Assembly (NCBI RefSeq): GCF_003594885.1
Contig: NZ_QZEZ01000001.1
Span: 496,001-560,000, forward strand
Length of the DNA stretch: 64,000 nucleotides
Source: Vallicoccus soli
GTDB lineage: Bacteria > Actinomycetota > Actinomycetes > Motilibacterales > Motilibacteraceae
Direction of reading: 5' to 3'
Shown here: positions 51,147 to 60,189 of the stretch, piece after piece
Numbering within the stretch: position 1 is the first letter of the stretch
Layout of the letters: every line of letters begins with the position of its first letter
Program-made: the position numbers and the translations under genes
Notes under the pieces: generated by a model
Seen by the model: only the letters and a program-made list of their open reading frames with translations
What the model was told of the DNA's origin: nothing
Database searches by the model: none

Positions 51147-52107
51147 CGCGGCGCGCCGACCGACGGTGCTCTACATCGCGGGCGCGGGGCGCTCCGGCAG
51201 CACGCTGCTCGAGCGCATGCTGGGCGCCGTCCCCGGCCTGGTCAACGTCGGCGAGCTCGTCGACCTGTTCCGCCGGGTCAAGGACGGCGACGAGCTGTGC
51301 GGCTGCGGCCGCGCCTTCTCGGCCTGCCCGTTCTGGACGGCGGTGGGCGAGCGGGCCTTCGGCGGCTGGACGCCCGCCCTCGCGGCCGAGTTCGTCGAGC
51401 TCAAGGCACGGGTGGGCCGCCAGCGCGACCTGCCCCAGCTCCTCGCCCCGACCCGGGCACGCGCTTTCCAGGACGGGCTCGAGCGGTACGGCGAGCTGCA
51501 CCGCCGCGTCTACGACGCCGTCCTGGCCGAGTCCGGCGCCCACGTCGTCGTCGACGCGAGCAAGGGGGTGGCGCACGCGCTGGCGTTCACGCGCAGCGGC
51601 CAGGTCGACGTGCGCCTGCTGCACCTCGTGCGCGACGCCCGGGGCGTGGCGTTCTCGTGGGCCAAGGCCGGCGTGGCCCGTCCGCAGGCCGGGGCGCCGG
51701 GCGCGACGATGTCGAGCTTCAGCCCCGAGCTGACCGCCGCCCGCTGGACGCTGCTGCAGGGCGAGATCACCATGGCCCGGCGGCTGTTCACGGCGTCAAC
51801 CCGCGTCCGGTACGAGGACCTCGTGCGCTCGCCCGCGCGCGTCGTCGGGGACGCGCTCACCGCCCTCGGGCTGCCGCCGGGGCCGGGCGCCCTCGCCCAC
51901 ATCGACGGCAACCGCGTCGACCTGCCGGTCACGCACGGGCTGTCCGGCAACCCCTCGCGCTTCCGCTCGGGGGTGCAGGAGCTGCGGGCCGACGAGCAGT
52001 GGCGCCGCGACATGTCCCGGCGCGACCGCATCGTCACGACCGCCATCGCCGCCGCCCCGCTGACCGGCTACGGCTACGTCGGCCCCCGCGAGAGGAGGCC
52101 GTCGTGA
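51133..52107 (+). CDS. sulfotransferase
   Basis: 324 residues. 5' PAPS loop: YIAGAGRSGSTLLERML (about 15-31). A CGCGRAFSACPFW cysteine cluster follows, seen in one branch of actinobacterial sulfotransferases. The 3' site is LLHLVRDARGVAFSW, then VRYEDLVRSPARVV. It overlaps the Wzz-like gene by 14 bp and the next gene by GTGA. It probably sulfates a sugar of the repeat unit. Confidence 0.9.
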   Translation: MTGADAARRPTVLYIAGAGRSGSTLLERMLGAVPGLVNVGELVDLFRRVKDGDELCGCGRAFSACPFWTAVGERAFGGWTPALAAEFVELKARVGRQRDLPQLLAPTRARAFQDGLERYGELHRRVYDAVLAESGAHVVVDASKGVAHALAFTRSGQVDVRLLHLVRDARGVAFSWAKAGVARPQAGAPGATMSSFSPELTAARWTLLQGEITMARRLFTASTRVRYEDLVRSPARVVGDALTALGLPPGPGALAHIDGNRVDLPVTHGLSGNPSRFRSGVQELRADEQWRRDMSRRDRIVTTAIAAAPLTGYGYVGPRERRPS

Positions 52108-53045
52108 GCGCCCCCGCAGCCCCGCCGGCGGCCCCCGCCGTGACGGTCGTCGTGCCCACCCGCGGGCGCCCCGAGCTCGTGCGCGCCGCCGTCGCCGCCG
52201 TCGTGGCCCAGCGCTACGACGGGACGGTGGACTGCGTCGTCGTGCACGACCAGGAGCCGGTCGACCCGTCCCTCGAGGAGCTCGCGCGCCCGGGCCGCGG
52301 GGTGCGGGTCGTGGCCAACGACGGCACCCCGGGGCTCGCCGGCTCGCGCAACGCCGGCCTGCGGCTGGTGCGGACGCCGTACGTCGCCTCCTGCGACGAC
52401 GACGACGCCTGGCTGCCGGACAAGGTGCGCCTGCAGGTGGAGCGCCTCGAGTCCGACCCCGCGCTCTGGGCCGTCGGCGCCGGCATCCGGCTGCTCATGC
52501 CCGGCGGGCGGGTCGTGGAGTGGCTGGGCCCGTCCGACCTCGTCACCCGCGAGGACCTGCTGCGCTCGCGGCGCAAGGAGCTGCACTCCTCCACCCTGCT
52601 CATGCGCACCGCGGTCTTCGAGCGCGTCGGCGGCTACGACGAGCAGCTCCCGCAGGGCTACGCCGAGGACTACGAGTGGCTGCTGCGCGCCAGCGCGCTG
52701 GGGCCGCTCGGCGTCGTGCGGGTGCCGCTCGCGGACATCCGCAAGGACGGCGTCTCCTGGTACCGCGGGCGCGGCGAGGTCACGGCGGCGGCGCTGGAGC
52801 ACCTGCTCGCGACGCACCCGGAGCTCGCGACCTCGCGCCGCGGGCACGCGCGCATCCTCGGGCAGGTCGCGTTCGCGCACAGCACGCTCGGCGACCGGCG
52901 CACCGCCCTGACCTGGGTCGGGCGCTCGCTGCGCCGGTGGCCGCTCGCGCCGCAGGCGGGCCTGGCCCTCGTGCACCTCGTCTCCGGCGCCGACCCGCGC
53001 CTGCTCCTGCGCTCGGCCCGGCTGGTCGGCCGTGGCCTCTCCTGA
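52104..53045 (+). CDS. glycosyltransferase family 2
   Basis: 313 residues, GT-A fold. It has VVVPTRGRPELVRAAVAAV, NDGTPGLAGSRNAGLRLV, and VASCDDDDAWLPDK, where the Asp run binds the metal and donor. LPQGYAEDYEWLLRAS carries the ED catalytic-base region. GAGGAGG precedes GTG 52104, which overlaps the sulfotransferase stop. It is the only glycosyltransferase in this 11-gene operon, so other sugars must be added by enzymes encoded elsewhere. Confidence 0.92.
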   Translation: MSAPAAPPAAPAVTVVVPTRGRPELVRAAVAAVVAQRYDGTVDCVVVHDQEPVDPSLEELARPGRGVRVVANDGTPGLAGSRNAGLRLVRTPYVASCDDDDAWLPDKVRLQVERLESDPALWAVGAGIRLLMPGGRVVEWLGPSDLVTREDLLRSRRKELHSSTLLMRTAVFERVGGYDEQLPQGYAEDYEWLLRASALGPLGVVRVPLADIRKDGVSWYRGRGEVTAAALEHLLATHPELATSRRGHARILGQVAFAHSTLGDRRTALTWVGRSLRRWPLAPQAGLALVHLVSGADPRLLLRSARLVGRGLS

Positions 53046-53970
53046 GGCGCCCCGGCCCGGCGCCCCCGTCCTCGTGACCGGGGTCCCGCGCTCGGGCACC
53101 ACCTGGCTCGCGCGCCGGCTCGCCACGGCGCGCGGCGCCGGCATGCCCGGGCGCGAGCCGATGAACCCGCGCGGGGGGCAGTGGGGCCTCGGGGGCACCC
53201 TCACGGGCTGGACCCAGCTCGACGAGCCCACGCCGCGCCAGGCCCGCCTGCTGCGGCGGGCGTACCGCGGCCTCGAGCCGCGCACCTGGAGCCGGTACGG
53301 CGTGCGCGCCCACGTGGCGGCGCTGCCGGGCGGGCGGGTCGTCGTCAAGGACCCCTTCGCGCTCCTCTCGCTGCCGGCCGTCGTGCGCACGACGGGCGCG
53401 GTCCCCGTGCTCGTCTACCGGCACCCCGGCGCGGTCCTGGCGAGCTACCGCAGGATGGGCTGGCGCGCCGACACCGCGGAGCTGCGCCGGCTCCAGGGCC
53501 GTCCCGCGGCGGGCGACGGGGCGCTCGACGACGTGACCGCCATGGGCGAGTTCTGGGCCGAGCTGCACCGGCGCGCCCTCGCGCGCGGCGGCGAGGTCCC
53601 GGGGCTGCGCGTCGTGGCGCACGCCGAGCTCGCCGAGGGCGGCGACGCCGCCCTGCACCGGCTCATGGCCTCGGTGGGCCTGCGGCCCCGGCGCACCGCC
53701 CCCGCCCCGGCCGGCGAGGCCCCCACCGGGCCCCGCGCCGGGGGGCTGCACGACTTCCGGCGCAGCGCCCAGGAGGTGGCGCAGGGCTGGCGCGCGGCGC
53801 TCGCCCCCGGCGAGGAGGAGGCCCTGGCCGCGCTCACCGCCGACGTGTGGGACGCGCTGGAGGCCGCCCGCCTGCCGCTGGGCCCCCCACCCGCACCCGC
53901 TCCGGCACCCGCACCCGGCAGCAGCCCCCGCCCGACCGACCGCGAGCCCGCCCGCAGGAGCGCCCCGTGA
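53032..53970 (+). CDS. sulfotransferase
   Basis: 312 residues. The 5' PAPS loop is VTGVPRSGTTWLARRL (about 15-30). The 3' site is less typical: VLVYRHPGAVLASYRRM, with His in place of the usual Asp of RDP. A Pro/Ala-rich tail ends the protein. It overlaps the glycosyltransferase by 14 bp and the following sulfotransferase by GTGA. The missing Asp is the main oddity. Confidence 0.87.
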   Translation: MASPEAPRPGAPVLVTGVPRSGTTWLARRLATARGAGMPGREPMNPRGGQWGLGGTLTGWTQLDEPTPRQARLLRRAYRGLEPRTWSRYGVRAHVAALPGGRVVVKDPFALLSLPAVVRTTGAVPVLVYRHPGAVLASYRRMGWRADTAELRRLQGRPAAGDGALDDVTAMGEFWAELHRRALARGGEVPGLRVVAHAELAEGGDAALHRLMASVGLRPRRTAPAPAGEAPTGPRAGGLHDFRRSAQEVAQGWRAALAPGEEEALAALTADVWDALEAARLPLGPPPAPAPAPAPGSSPRPTDREPARRSAP

Positions 53971-54869
53971 CCCGCCCGAACTTCCTCTACCTCGGCCCGG
54001 ACAAGGCCGGCTCCTCCTGGCTGCACGACGTGCTCATCCGGCACCCGCAGGTGTTCATGCCGGAGGCGAAGGACCTCTACTTCTTCGACCGCTACTACGA
54101 CCGCGGCCTCGGCTGGTACCTCGGGCAGTTCCGCGCCGCCGGCCCGCAGCACCGCGTCGTCGGCGAGGTCTGCCAGGACTACCTCGCCGCGCCGGAGGCC
54201 CCGGGGCGCATCCACGCGTCCCTCGGGGACGACGTGCGCTTCATGGCGACCCTGCGCGACCCGGCCGAGCGGGCGTGGTCCTCCTACCTCTACATGCTCA
54301 AGCACGGCGAGGAGCCGGGCACGTTCCTCGAGGCCCTCGAGGGCCGCCCCGAGCTGCTCGAGCACGGGCGGTACGGCACCCAGCTGCAGCGCTACGCCGA
54401 GCGCTTCGGCCTCGAGCGGGTCCACGTGGCCGTCTTCGACGACCTCGGCGCCGACCCGCAGGCCTTCGTCGACCCGCTGCTGGCCTGGCTCGGCCTGGAC
54501 CGGATGGTCCTCGGCGAGGACCTGCTCGCGGTGCGCCTGCCCGCCGGGCGGGCCCGCTCGCTGCCCGTGGCGCGCGCCGCGCGCTGGGCGGCCGCGCGGG
54601 TGCGCGAGCTCGACGGCGCGAACCTCGTCGGGCGGGTCAAGCGGTCCCCCCTGGTGCAGCGCGCCCTCTACGCCCCGCTCGCCGACGGCAAGCCGGTGAT
54701 GTCGGACGAGGAGCGCGCCGCGGTCCACGACGCGCTCGCCGGCGAGGTGGCCCTCGTGGACGAGCTCACCGGCCTCGGCCTGCGCGGGCGCTGGGGCTGG
54801 CCGGCGGCCGCCCCCGCCGCCGCGGGCCCCGGCGCGGCCCCGTCGGCCCGTACCCCCCGGACGGCGTGA
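53967..54869 (+). CDS. sulfotransferase
   Basis: 300 residues. The 5' loop is LGPDKAGSSWLHDVLIRHP (about 9-27). Then EAKDLYFFDRYYDRGLGWYL, typical of heparan-sulfotransferase-like members, and the 3' site MATLRDPAERAWSSYLYML. CAGGAG precedes GTG 53967, which overlaps the previous stop. It is related to the sulfotransferase at 57553 in its general layout. The target is likely a sugar hydroxyl of the polymer. Confidence 0.92.
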   Translation: MTRPNFLYLGPDKAGSSWLHDVLIRHPQVFMPEAKDLYFFDRYYDRGLGWYLGQFRAAGPQHRVVGEVCQDYLAAPEAPGRIHASLGDDVRFMATLRDPAERAWSSYLYMLKHGEEPGTFLEALEGRPELLEHGRYGTQLQRYAERFGLERVHVAVFDDLGADPQAFVDPLLAWLGLDRMVLGEDLLAVRLPAGRARSLPVARAARWAAARVRELDGANLVGRVKRSPLVQRALYAPLADGKPVMSDEERAAVHDALAGEVALVDELTGLGLRGRWGWPAAAPAAAGPGAAPSARTPRTA

Positions 54870-54876
54870 GCCGGCC

Positions 54877-56376
54877 GTGACCGTCCTGCAGCCGGCGCCC
54901 GCCGCCCGCGCCCCCCGGGGCGGGGCGGAGCGCCCGCGCGCCGCCGGGCCCGCGCGCCCCGGCCGCGGCTCCTGGCTGGAGCGGCGGCTCGGCCCGGCGT
55001 GGCCGCTCAAGGTGCTGCTCCTCGGCTTCCCGCTCTGGTGGGCGCTGGGGCTGGCCAGCTTCGTCTTCCTCCTGCTCGCCGTGCCGATGGCGGTGCAGGT
55101 CGTGCGGCGCGGGCCGCTCAAGGTGCCCGCCGGCTTCGGGGTCTGGGTCCTCTTCCTCGCCTGGATGCTCCTCGGGGTCCTCGTCCTGTGGGCCGACGCG
55201 CCCGGGACGCTCGGCGGGGGCGGGCCCGAGCGGCTCCTCACCTACGGCTACCGCGTGCTGTGGTACCTCGCGATCACCGTGGCGATGCTCTACCCGATGA
55301 GCCTGCCGTCGTGGGTGCTGCCGACCCTCGACGTGGCCCGCTGGCTCGGCGCCCTCTTCCTCGTGTGCGTCCTCGGCGGCCTCGCGGGCATCGCGTTCCC
55401 GCACCTGGAGTTCACCTCGCTCGCCGAGCTCGTCGTCCCGGGCGCGCGCCAGGAGGGCTGGGTGCACTCGCTCGTGCACCCGTCGCTCACCACCTACAGC
55501 GACTTCCTCGGGTACGAGCAGCCGCGTCCGAAGGCGCCGTTCGTCTACCCGAACGCCTGGGGCAACAACGTCGGCCTGCTCCTGCCGTTCTTCGTCGTCG
55601 GCTGGCTCACGGCGCCGCAGCGCTGGCGGCGCTGGGCCGTCCCCGTGGTGCTCGCCGCGGCCGCCGCGCCCATCGCCTTCAGCCTCAACCGCGGCCTCTG
55701 GCTGGGACTCGGCCTCGTCGTCGTCTACACCGCGGTGCAGCTCGCGCGCTCCGGGCGCCTCGCGGCGCTCTGGGCGCTCACCGTGGCCGGGCTCGTCGCC
55801 GCCGCGGTGCTCGTCGCCTCGCCCCTGTGGTCGACGGTGACGCTGCGCATCGACACCCCGCACAGCAACGACCGCCGCGGGACCGTGGCGGAGGTGGTCA
55901 CGACGACGACCCTCGAGGGCTCCCCGCTGCTCGGCTACGGCTCGACCCGCCAGGTCGACGGCAGCTTCGCCTCCATCGCCGGCGGCAAGACGCCCGACTG
56001 CCGCCAGTGCGCGGCGCCGCCGCTCGGCACGCAGGGCTTCATGTGGCGCCTCGTCTTCACCACCGGCTTCGTCGGCACGGCGCTGTTCCTGGGCTTCCTG
56101 GCGGTGCAGCTCCTGCGCCACGTGCGCCGGCGCACGCCCGCCGCGGTCCTGGGCTGCCTCGCCCTGCTCACCTCCGGGCTGTTCTTCTTCGTCTACGACT
56201 CGCTGGAGTCCCCCCTGTTCGTGCTCATGCTCGCGGTCGGGCTCATGAACCGGGAGCGGCTGGAGGACGAGGTCCGCCGCCGCACCGGCCGCACGCGCCC
56301 GCGCGTCCCGCGGCCCCCGCGCCGCGTCCCGCCGCCGGTGCGCGACGGCGCCACGGCCCTGGACGCGGCCCGGTGA
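54877..56376 (+). CDS. O-antigen polymerase/ligase-like membrane protein
   Basis: 499 residues with about ten hydrophobic helices. The N-terminal region is basic and proline-rich. A large loop carries PRPKAPFVYPNAWGNNVGLL and the later SPLLGYGSTRQVDGSF and GTQGFMWRLVFTTGFVG, matching the Wzy/WaaL pattern. In this operon it is the likely polymerase partnered with the flippase at 60186-61751. It is distinct from the protein at 35763-37289. It overlaps the next gene by GTGA. Confidence 0.87.
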   Translation: MTVLQPAPAARAPRGGAERPRAAGPARPGRGSWLERRLGPAWPLKVLLLGFPLWWALGLASFVFLLLAVPMAVQVVRRGPLKVPAGFGVWVLFLAWMLLGVLVLWADAPGTLGGGGPERLLTYGYRVLWYLAITVAMLYPMSLPSWVLPTLDVARWLGALFLVCVLGGLAGIAFPHLEFTSLAELVVPGARQEGWVHSLVHPSLTTYSDFLGYEQPRPKAPFVYPNAWGNNVGLLLPFFVVGWLTAPQRWRRWAVPVVLAAAAAPIAFSLNRGLWLGLGLVVVYTAVQLARSGRLAALWALTVAGLVAAAVLVASPLWSTVTLRIDTPHSNDRRGTVAEVVTTTTLEGSPLLGYGSTRQVDGSFASIAGGKTPDCRQCAAPPLGTQGFMWRLVFTTGFVGTALFLGFLAVQLLRHVRRRTPAAVLGCLALLTSGLFFFVYDSLESPLFVLMLAVGLMNRERLEDEVRRRTGRTRPRVPRPPRRVPPPVRDGATALDAAR

Positions 56377-57572
56377 GCGCCCCCGACGGCGCCCTCGCCG
56401 ACGTGGCGCGGCTGCTCTGGCCGGCCGGCGGCGCGCGGACCACCCGGCGCCCCGGCGCGCCGGGCCTGCTCGCGCTGCCCTCGAGCGCGGCGCCGCGCCT
56501 GCTGGTCCCGGCCGACGTGCCCGGCGCGGCCGGGATGCTGCGCCGGCACAGCACCTCGGGGCGCCGCCGCGCCGCGCAGGACGCCCTGGCCCGCGCCCAG
56601 CGCGCGGGGGCGCTGCGCTGGCTGCCCCTGCCGCGGCTCACCGGCGCCGGGGGGCTGCCCGCGCACGCCGCGGCCACCGTCGAGGGCGGGCACCGGGTCG
56701 GGGTCCTGCTCGGCCCGCCGCGCGCGAACGCCAAGCCGGTGCTGCAGGTCTTCGACCGCGCCGGGCGCACGGTGGCCTTCGGCAAGGTCGGGCACACCCC
56801 GCGCGCCGCCGCCCTGGTCCGGCACGAGGCGGGGGTGCTGCGCGAGCTCGACGGGGCCCCGCTGCGGGCCCTCGAGGTGCCGCGCCCGCTGCACGCGGGC
56901 ACCTGGCGCGGGCTGGAGCTGCTCGTCATGAGCGCCCTGCCCGCGGCCCAGACCCGCTCGGGCTCCTGGGAGCCCCCGCTGGCGGCGCTGCGCGAGCTCG
57001 CCGAGCACGGCGGCACCACGACCGCCCGGGTGGGGCGGGGGGCGTACGCCGAGGACCTCGTGCGCCGCTGCGCGGCCGCGTCGCCGGGGACGGGCGAGCT
57101 GGCCCGCGCCGCCGTCGCCGCCGTCGCGGACGTCGAGCTCGGGCACGGCCGCTGGCACGGGGACTGGGCGCCCTGGAACACCGCCGCCGGGGCCGACGGG
57201 CGGGTGCAGGTCTGGGACTGGGAGCGCTCGGCCACCGGCGTCCCCCTCGGCCTCGACGCGGCCCACCTGCGCGCCCAGGCCCTGCTGCGCGACCGGGCGG
57301 CCCCGTCCGAGCTCGCCGGGGGGCTGCTCGCCGCGGCCCGCGGCGACCTGGCCGCCTGGTACGACCGCGAGGACCGGCGCCGGGCCACCGTCCTGCTCTA
57401 CCTGCTCGAGGTGCTCCAGCGCTACCGCGCGGACGCCGACGCAGGGAGCACCGAGGCGCTCCGGCGCCGTACCGCGACCGTCGAGGCGGCGGTCGACCAC
57501 CTGCTCGACCCGCGCGCGGGGACCCCGCGCGACGACACGACGGAGGGCACCCGTGCCGGCGCTGAAGCGTAG
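56373..57572 (+). CDS. aminoglycoside phosphotransferase-like kinase
   Basis: 399 residues. The C-terminal half has the protein-kinase-like APH features: GHGRWHGDWAPWNTA (catalytic HGDxxPWN) and VQVWDWERSATG (the Asp of the metal motif). The N-terminal part is variable, with VAFGKVGHTPRAAALVRHE as the nucleotide lobe. Members occur in polysaccharide clusters with unknown substrates; a sugar or a lipid intermediate is possible. It is not evidence for antibiotic resistance. It overlaps both neighbours. Confidence 0.82.
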   Translation: MSAPDGALADVARLLWPAGGARTTRRPGAPGLLALPSSAAPRLLVPADVPGAAGMLRRHSTSGRRRAAQDALARAQRAGALRWLPLPRLTGAGGLPAHAAATVEGGHRVGVLLGPPRANAKPVLQVFDRAGRTVAFGKVGHTPRAAALVRHEAGVLRELDGAPLRALEVPRPLHAGTWRGLELLVMSALPAAQTRSGSWEPPLAALRELAEHGGTTTARVGRGAYAEDLVRRCAAASPGTGELARAAVAAVADVELGHGRWHGDWAPWNTAAGADGRVQVWDWERSATGVPLGLDAAHLRAQALLRDRAAPSELAGGLLAAARGDLAAWYDREDRRRATVLLYLLEVLQRYRADADAGSTEALRRRTATVEAAVDHLLDPRAGTPRDDTTEGTRAGAEA

Positions 57573-58422
57573 GGCCCCGCAGGGCCTGAAGGTCCTCGGC
57601 CGCAGGGCCTCGGTGGCGACCGGGCGGTGGACCGCCGGCCTGCGCCTGGCGCCCGGCTTCCTGCTCGCCGGCGTCCAGCGCGGCGGGACGACGTCGCTGT
57701 TCCGCGCGCTCGTCGACCACCCGGCGGTCCTGCCGGCGAACTTCCACAAGGGCGTCAACTACTTCGACGTCCACTACGCCCGGGGCTGGGACTGGTACCA
57801 GGGCCACTTCCCGCTGCGTGCGGCGGCCGCGCTGCGCACCCGGGGCGCGGGCGAGCCGGTGACGTTCGACGCGAGCGGCTACTACGCGTACCACCCGCAC
57901 GCCGCGGAGCGCATCGGGCGCGACCTGCCCGGCACCAAGGTGCTCGTGATGCTGCGCGACCCGGTCGAGCGGGCGTGGTCGGCGTACAAGCACGAGCACG
58001 CGCGCGGCTTCGAGACCGAGGCGCCCGAGCGGGCGTTCGCCCTCGAGGACGAGCGGGTGCAGCCCGAGCTCGAGCGGATGCTCGCCGACCCGGCCTACTA
58101 CAGCGCGAGCCACCGCCACCACTCCTACCGCCGCCGGGGGCAGTACGCCGAGCAGCTCGAGCGCCTGCACGCCGCGGTGGGCGCGGCGGACGTGCTCGTC
58201 GTGGACAGCCGCGACTTCTTCGAGCGCCCGGAGGAGGAGTACCGCCGGGTGACGGACTTCCTCGGCCTCGCCCCGCACGCGCCCGCGCGCTTCGACCGCT
58301 GGAACGCGCGCCCGGGGAGCGGGATGCCCGAGGGCGTGCGCCGCGACCTCGAGCGCGCGCTGGAGCCGCACGACCGCGCCCTGGAGTCGCTGCTCGGCGC
58401 GCCGCCGAGCTGGCGGCGGTGA
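57553..58422 (+). CDS. sulfotransferase
   Basis: 289 residues. 5' PAPS loop: LAGVQRGGTTSLFRALVDHP (about 38-57). Next GVNYFDVHYARGWDWYQGHF, the substrate-side region typical of carbohydrate sulfotransferases, and the 3' site VLVMLRDPVERAWSAYKHE. VVDSRDFFERPEEEYRRV follows. It overlaps the kinase-like gene by 20 bp and is the fourth sulfotransferase in this operon. Confidence 0.92.
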   Translation: MPALKRRAPQGLKVLGRRASVATGRWTAGLRLAPGFLLAGVQRGGTTSLFRALVDHPAVLPANFHKGVNYFDVHYARGWDWYQGHFPLRAAAALRTRGAGEPVTFDASGYYAYHPHAAERIGRDLPGTKVLVMLRDPVERAWSAYKHEHARGFETEAPERAFALEDERVQPELERMLADPAYYSASHRHHSYRRRGQYAEQLERLHAAVGAADVLVVDSRDFFERPEEEYRRVTDFLGLAPHAPARFDRWNARPGSGMPEGVRRDLERALEPHDRALESLLGAPPSWRR

Positions 58423-58429
58423 CGGCGCC

Positions 58430-59257
58430 GTGCAGCTGCACCCCGACACCCCCGACCCGGTCCTCGCGCGCCTGCGCACGGCCCGGTGGCGCGTCGTGGC
58501 CGGCCTCGCCCTCGGCCTGGCGGCCGGCGCGGCGCTGCACCAGGCGCAGGACCCGGTGTACCGCTCCACGGTCGCCGTCGAGCTCGGCGAGGTCGCCCCG
58601 GCCGTCGACCTGAGCCCCACGGCCCAGCAGCCGCGGCTGCTGAGCATCGACACCGACGCGCAGCTCGTCCGCTCCGACGCGGTCGTGGGCGCGGTGGCCG
58701 ACGTGGTGGACCGCCCGGCCGCCGAGGTGCGCACGGACCTGCGGGTCGGCGCGCGCCAGCTCACCCGCGTCCTGGAGATCACCTACGCCGACGGCACGGC
58801 GCGCGACGCCCTGGCCGGGGTGCGCGTCGCCACCGAGGCGTACCTCGCCGAGCGGGAGCGCCTCGTCGTCGAGCCCGCGCGGGCGTACCTGCGGGGGATC
58901 GGGGAGGCGACCGACGACCCGGTGCGGGCCCCGGACGGCGCTGCGCCCGACGCCGACGCGGGTGCCGACGCCGACGCCGACGCCGCCGGGACCGACGCCT
59001 CGGTCGAGGCGTCCGCCGGCGACGTCAGCGGCGCCGCGGAGTCCGAGGCGCGGCGCGAGCGCGCGCTGCGCCTCGAGCTGGCGCTGCCCGCCGCCGGCCG
59101 GGTGCTGCAGGCGGCCGACCCCGCGCCGGCGCCGGAGCGCCCCGACGTCGAGGTGCCGCTGGCCTCGGGCGCCGCCGTGGGCGCCCTGCTCGGCCTGGGC
59201 AGCACGGCCCTGGTGCCCGCCCGTCCGCGCCGCCGGCGCCCCGGGGTGGCATCGTGA
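58430..59257 (+). CDS. Wzz-like chain-length determinant, short form
   Basis: 275 residues. The first membrane helix (about 22-40, RVVAGLALGLAAGAALH) and the second (about 243-262) frame the extracytoplasmic region; YRSTVAVELGEVAP matches the start of Wzz domains. A low-complexity Ala/Asp stretch at about 164-182 is encoded by repeated GCCGAC units. No kinase domain. It overlaps the next Wzz-like gene by GTGA, so the two may form one complex. Confidence 0.83.
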   Translation: MQLHPDTPDPVLARLRTARWRVVAGLALGLAAGAALHQAQDPVYRSTVAVELGEVAPAVDLSPTAQQPRLLSIDTDAQLVRSDAVVGAVADVVDRPAAEVRTDLRVGARQLTRVLEITYADGTARDALAGVRVATEAYLAERERLVVEPARAYLRGIGEATDDPVRAPDGAAPDADAGADADADAAGTDASVEASAGDVSGAAESEARRERALRLELALPAAGRVLQAADPAPAPERPDVEVPLASGAAVGALLGLGSTALVPARPRRRRPGVAS

Positions 59258-60189
59258 GCGCGGCGACGCGGGGGGCGCCGGTGCCCGGCGCGGCCCGGTC
59301 CGGCCCGCAGGGCGGGGCGCACGACGGGGCGCAGGACGGGTCCGGGACGGAGGGCATGGCCACGGTCGGGCGGCACGCGGCGCGGGCGGGCTCCCGGGCG
59401 CGCGGGGCGCGCCGGGCGCGGGGCACCGGCCGCTGGTCGCGGCCGCTCGCGCCCTGGCGGGCGCTGCTCGTCGCGCTGGTGGTGGGCCTGCTGGGTGCCG
59501 CCGCGGCCGGCGGCGCCGCGAGCGCGGTGCTCGCGCCCCGGGCCACCGCGCAGGCCTCGCTCGTCCTCGCCCCCGCGCCCGGCAACGCGTACGCGACCGC
59601 CTCGCGCGACGTCCTCGCGGACCTGGAGACCGAGGCGGAGCTGCCGACGTCCGACGCGGTGCTGGAGCGGGTCGTGGCGGCCGTGCCCGGCACGACGGTG
59701 GAGGGGCTGCGCGGGCGGGTGCGCGCGAGCGTCGCCCCGCGCACCCAGGTCGTGCAGGTGCAGGTGAGCGCCCCGCGCCGCGCCGAGGCGCTGGCGCTGG
59801 CCCGGGCCCTCGCGGACGCGGTGCTGGCGACCCGGGCCGAGCGGGCCGGGGCCGCGCTCGGCGCGCGCCGGGAGGTGCTGGAGCGCCAGCTCGCCGCGGC
59901 GGAGGGGGCGCTCGTCGCCGTGCGCTCCGCCGAGGCCGCCGACCCCGTCGAGGACGCGGTGCTGAGCCGCCGCGTCGTCGCCCTGCGCACCGAGCTGCGC
60001 GCCACCGGCGCGGAGCCGTCCCCGGGCGCGCTCATCGGCACCGTCCCCCTCGGGCAGTCCCGCAGCCGCGAGCTGCTCGCCGCGGCCGGGGCCGGCGGTG
60101 CGCTCGCCGGGGGCGCGGCCCTGCTGCTCGCCCTGCGCCGGCCGCGACCGGCGCGCCGGGCCCGGCGCGCGGCGCGGGACCGGGGGTGA
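59254..60189 (+). CDS. Wzz-like chain-length determinant, second short form
   Basis: 311 residues. After an Arg/Gly-rich start, a membrane helix at about 69-93 precedes TAQASLVLAPAPGNAYATASRD and VVQVQVSAPRRAEALALARAL, the Wzz alpha/beta pattern. A coiled-coil-like helix (about 190-235) and a final helix near 275-293 follow. No kinase domain. Several GTG or ATG codons are possible starts; the GTGA overlap with the previous gene favours 59254. Confidence 0.83.
   Translation: MSAATRGAPVPGAARSGPQGGAHDGAQDGSGTEGMATVGRHAARAGSRARGARRARGTGRWSRPLAPWRALLVALVVGLLGAAAAGGAASAVLAPRATAQASLVLAPAPGNAYATASRDVLADLETEAELPTSDAVLERVVAAVPGTTVEGLRGRVRASVAPRTQVVQVQVSAPRRAEALALARALADAVLATRAERAGAALGARREVLERQLAAAEGALVAVRSAEAADPVEDAVLSRRVVALRTELRATGAEPSPGALIGTVPLGQSRSRELLAAAGAGGALAGGAALLLALRRPRPARRARRAARDRG

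Noticed and set aside
56373-57572. Antibiotic-resistance aminoglycoside phosphotransferase
   Set aside because: Only the general kinase fold is shared; the setting within a polysaccharide operon points to another substrate.
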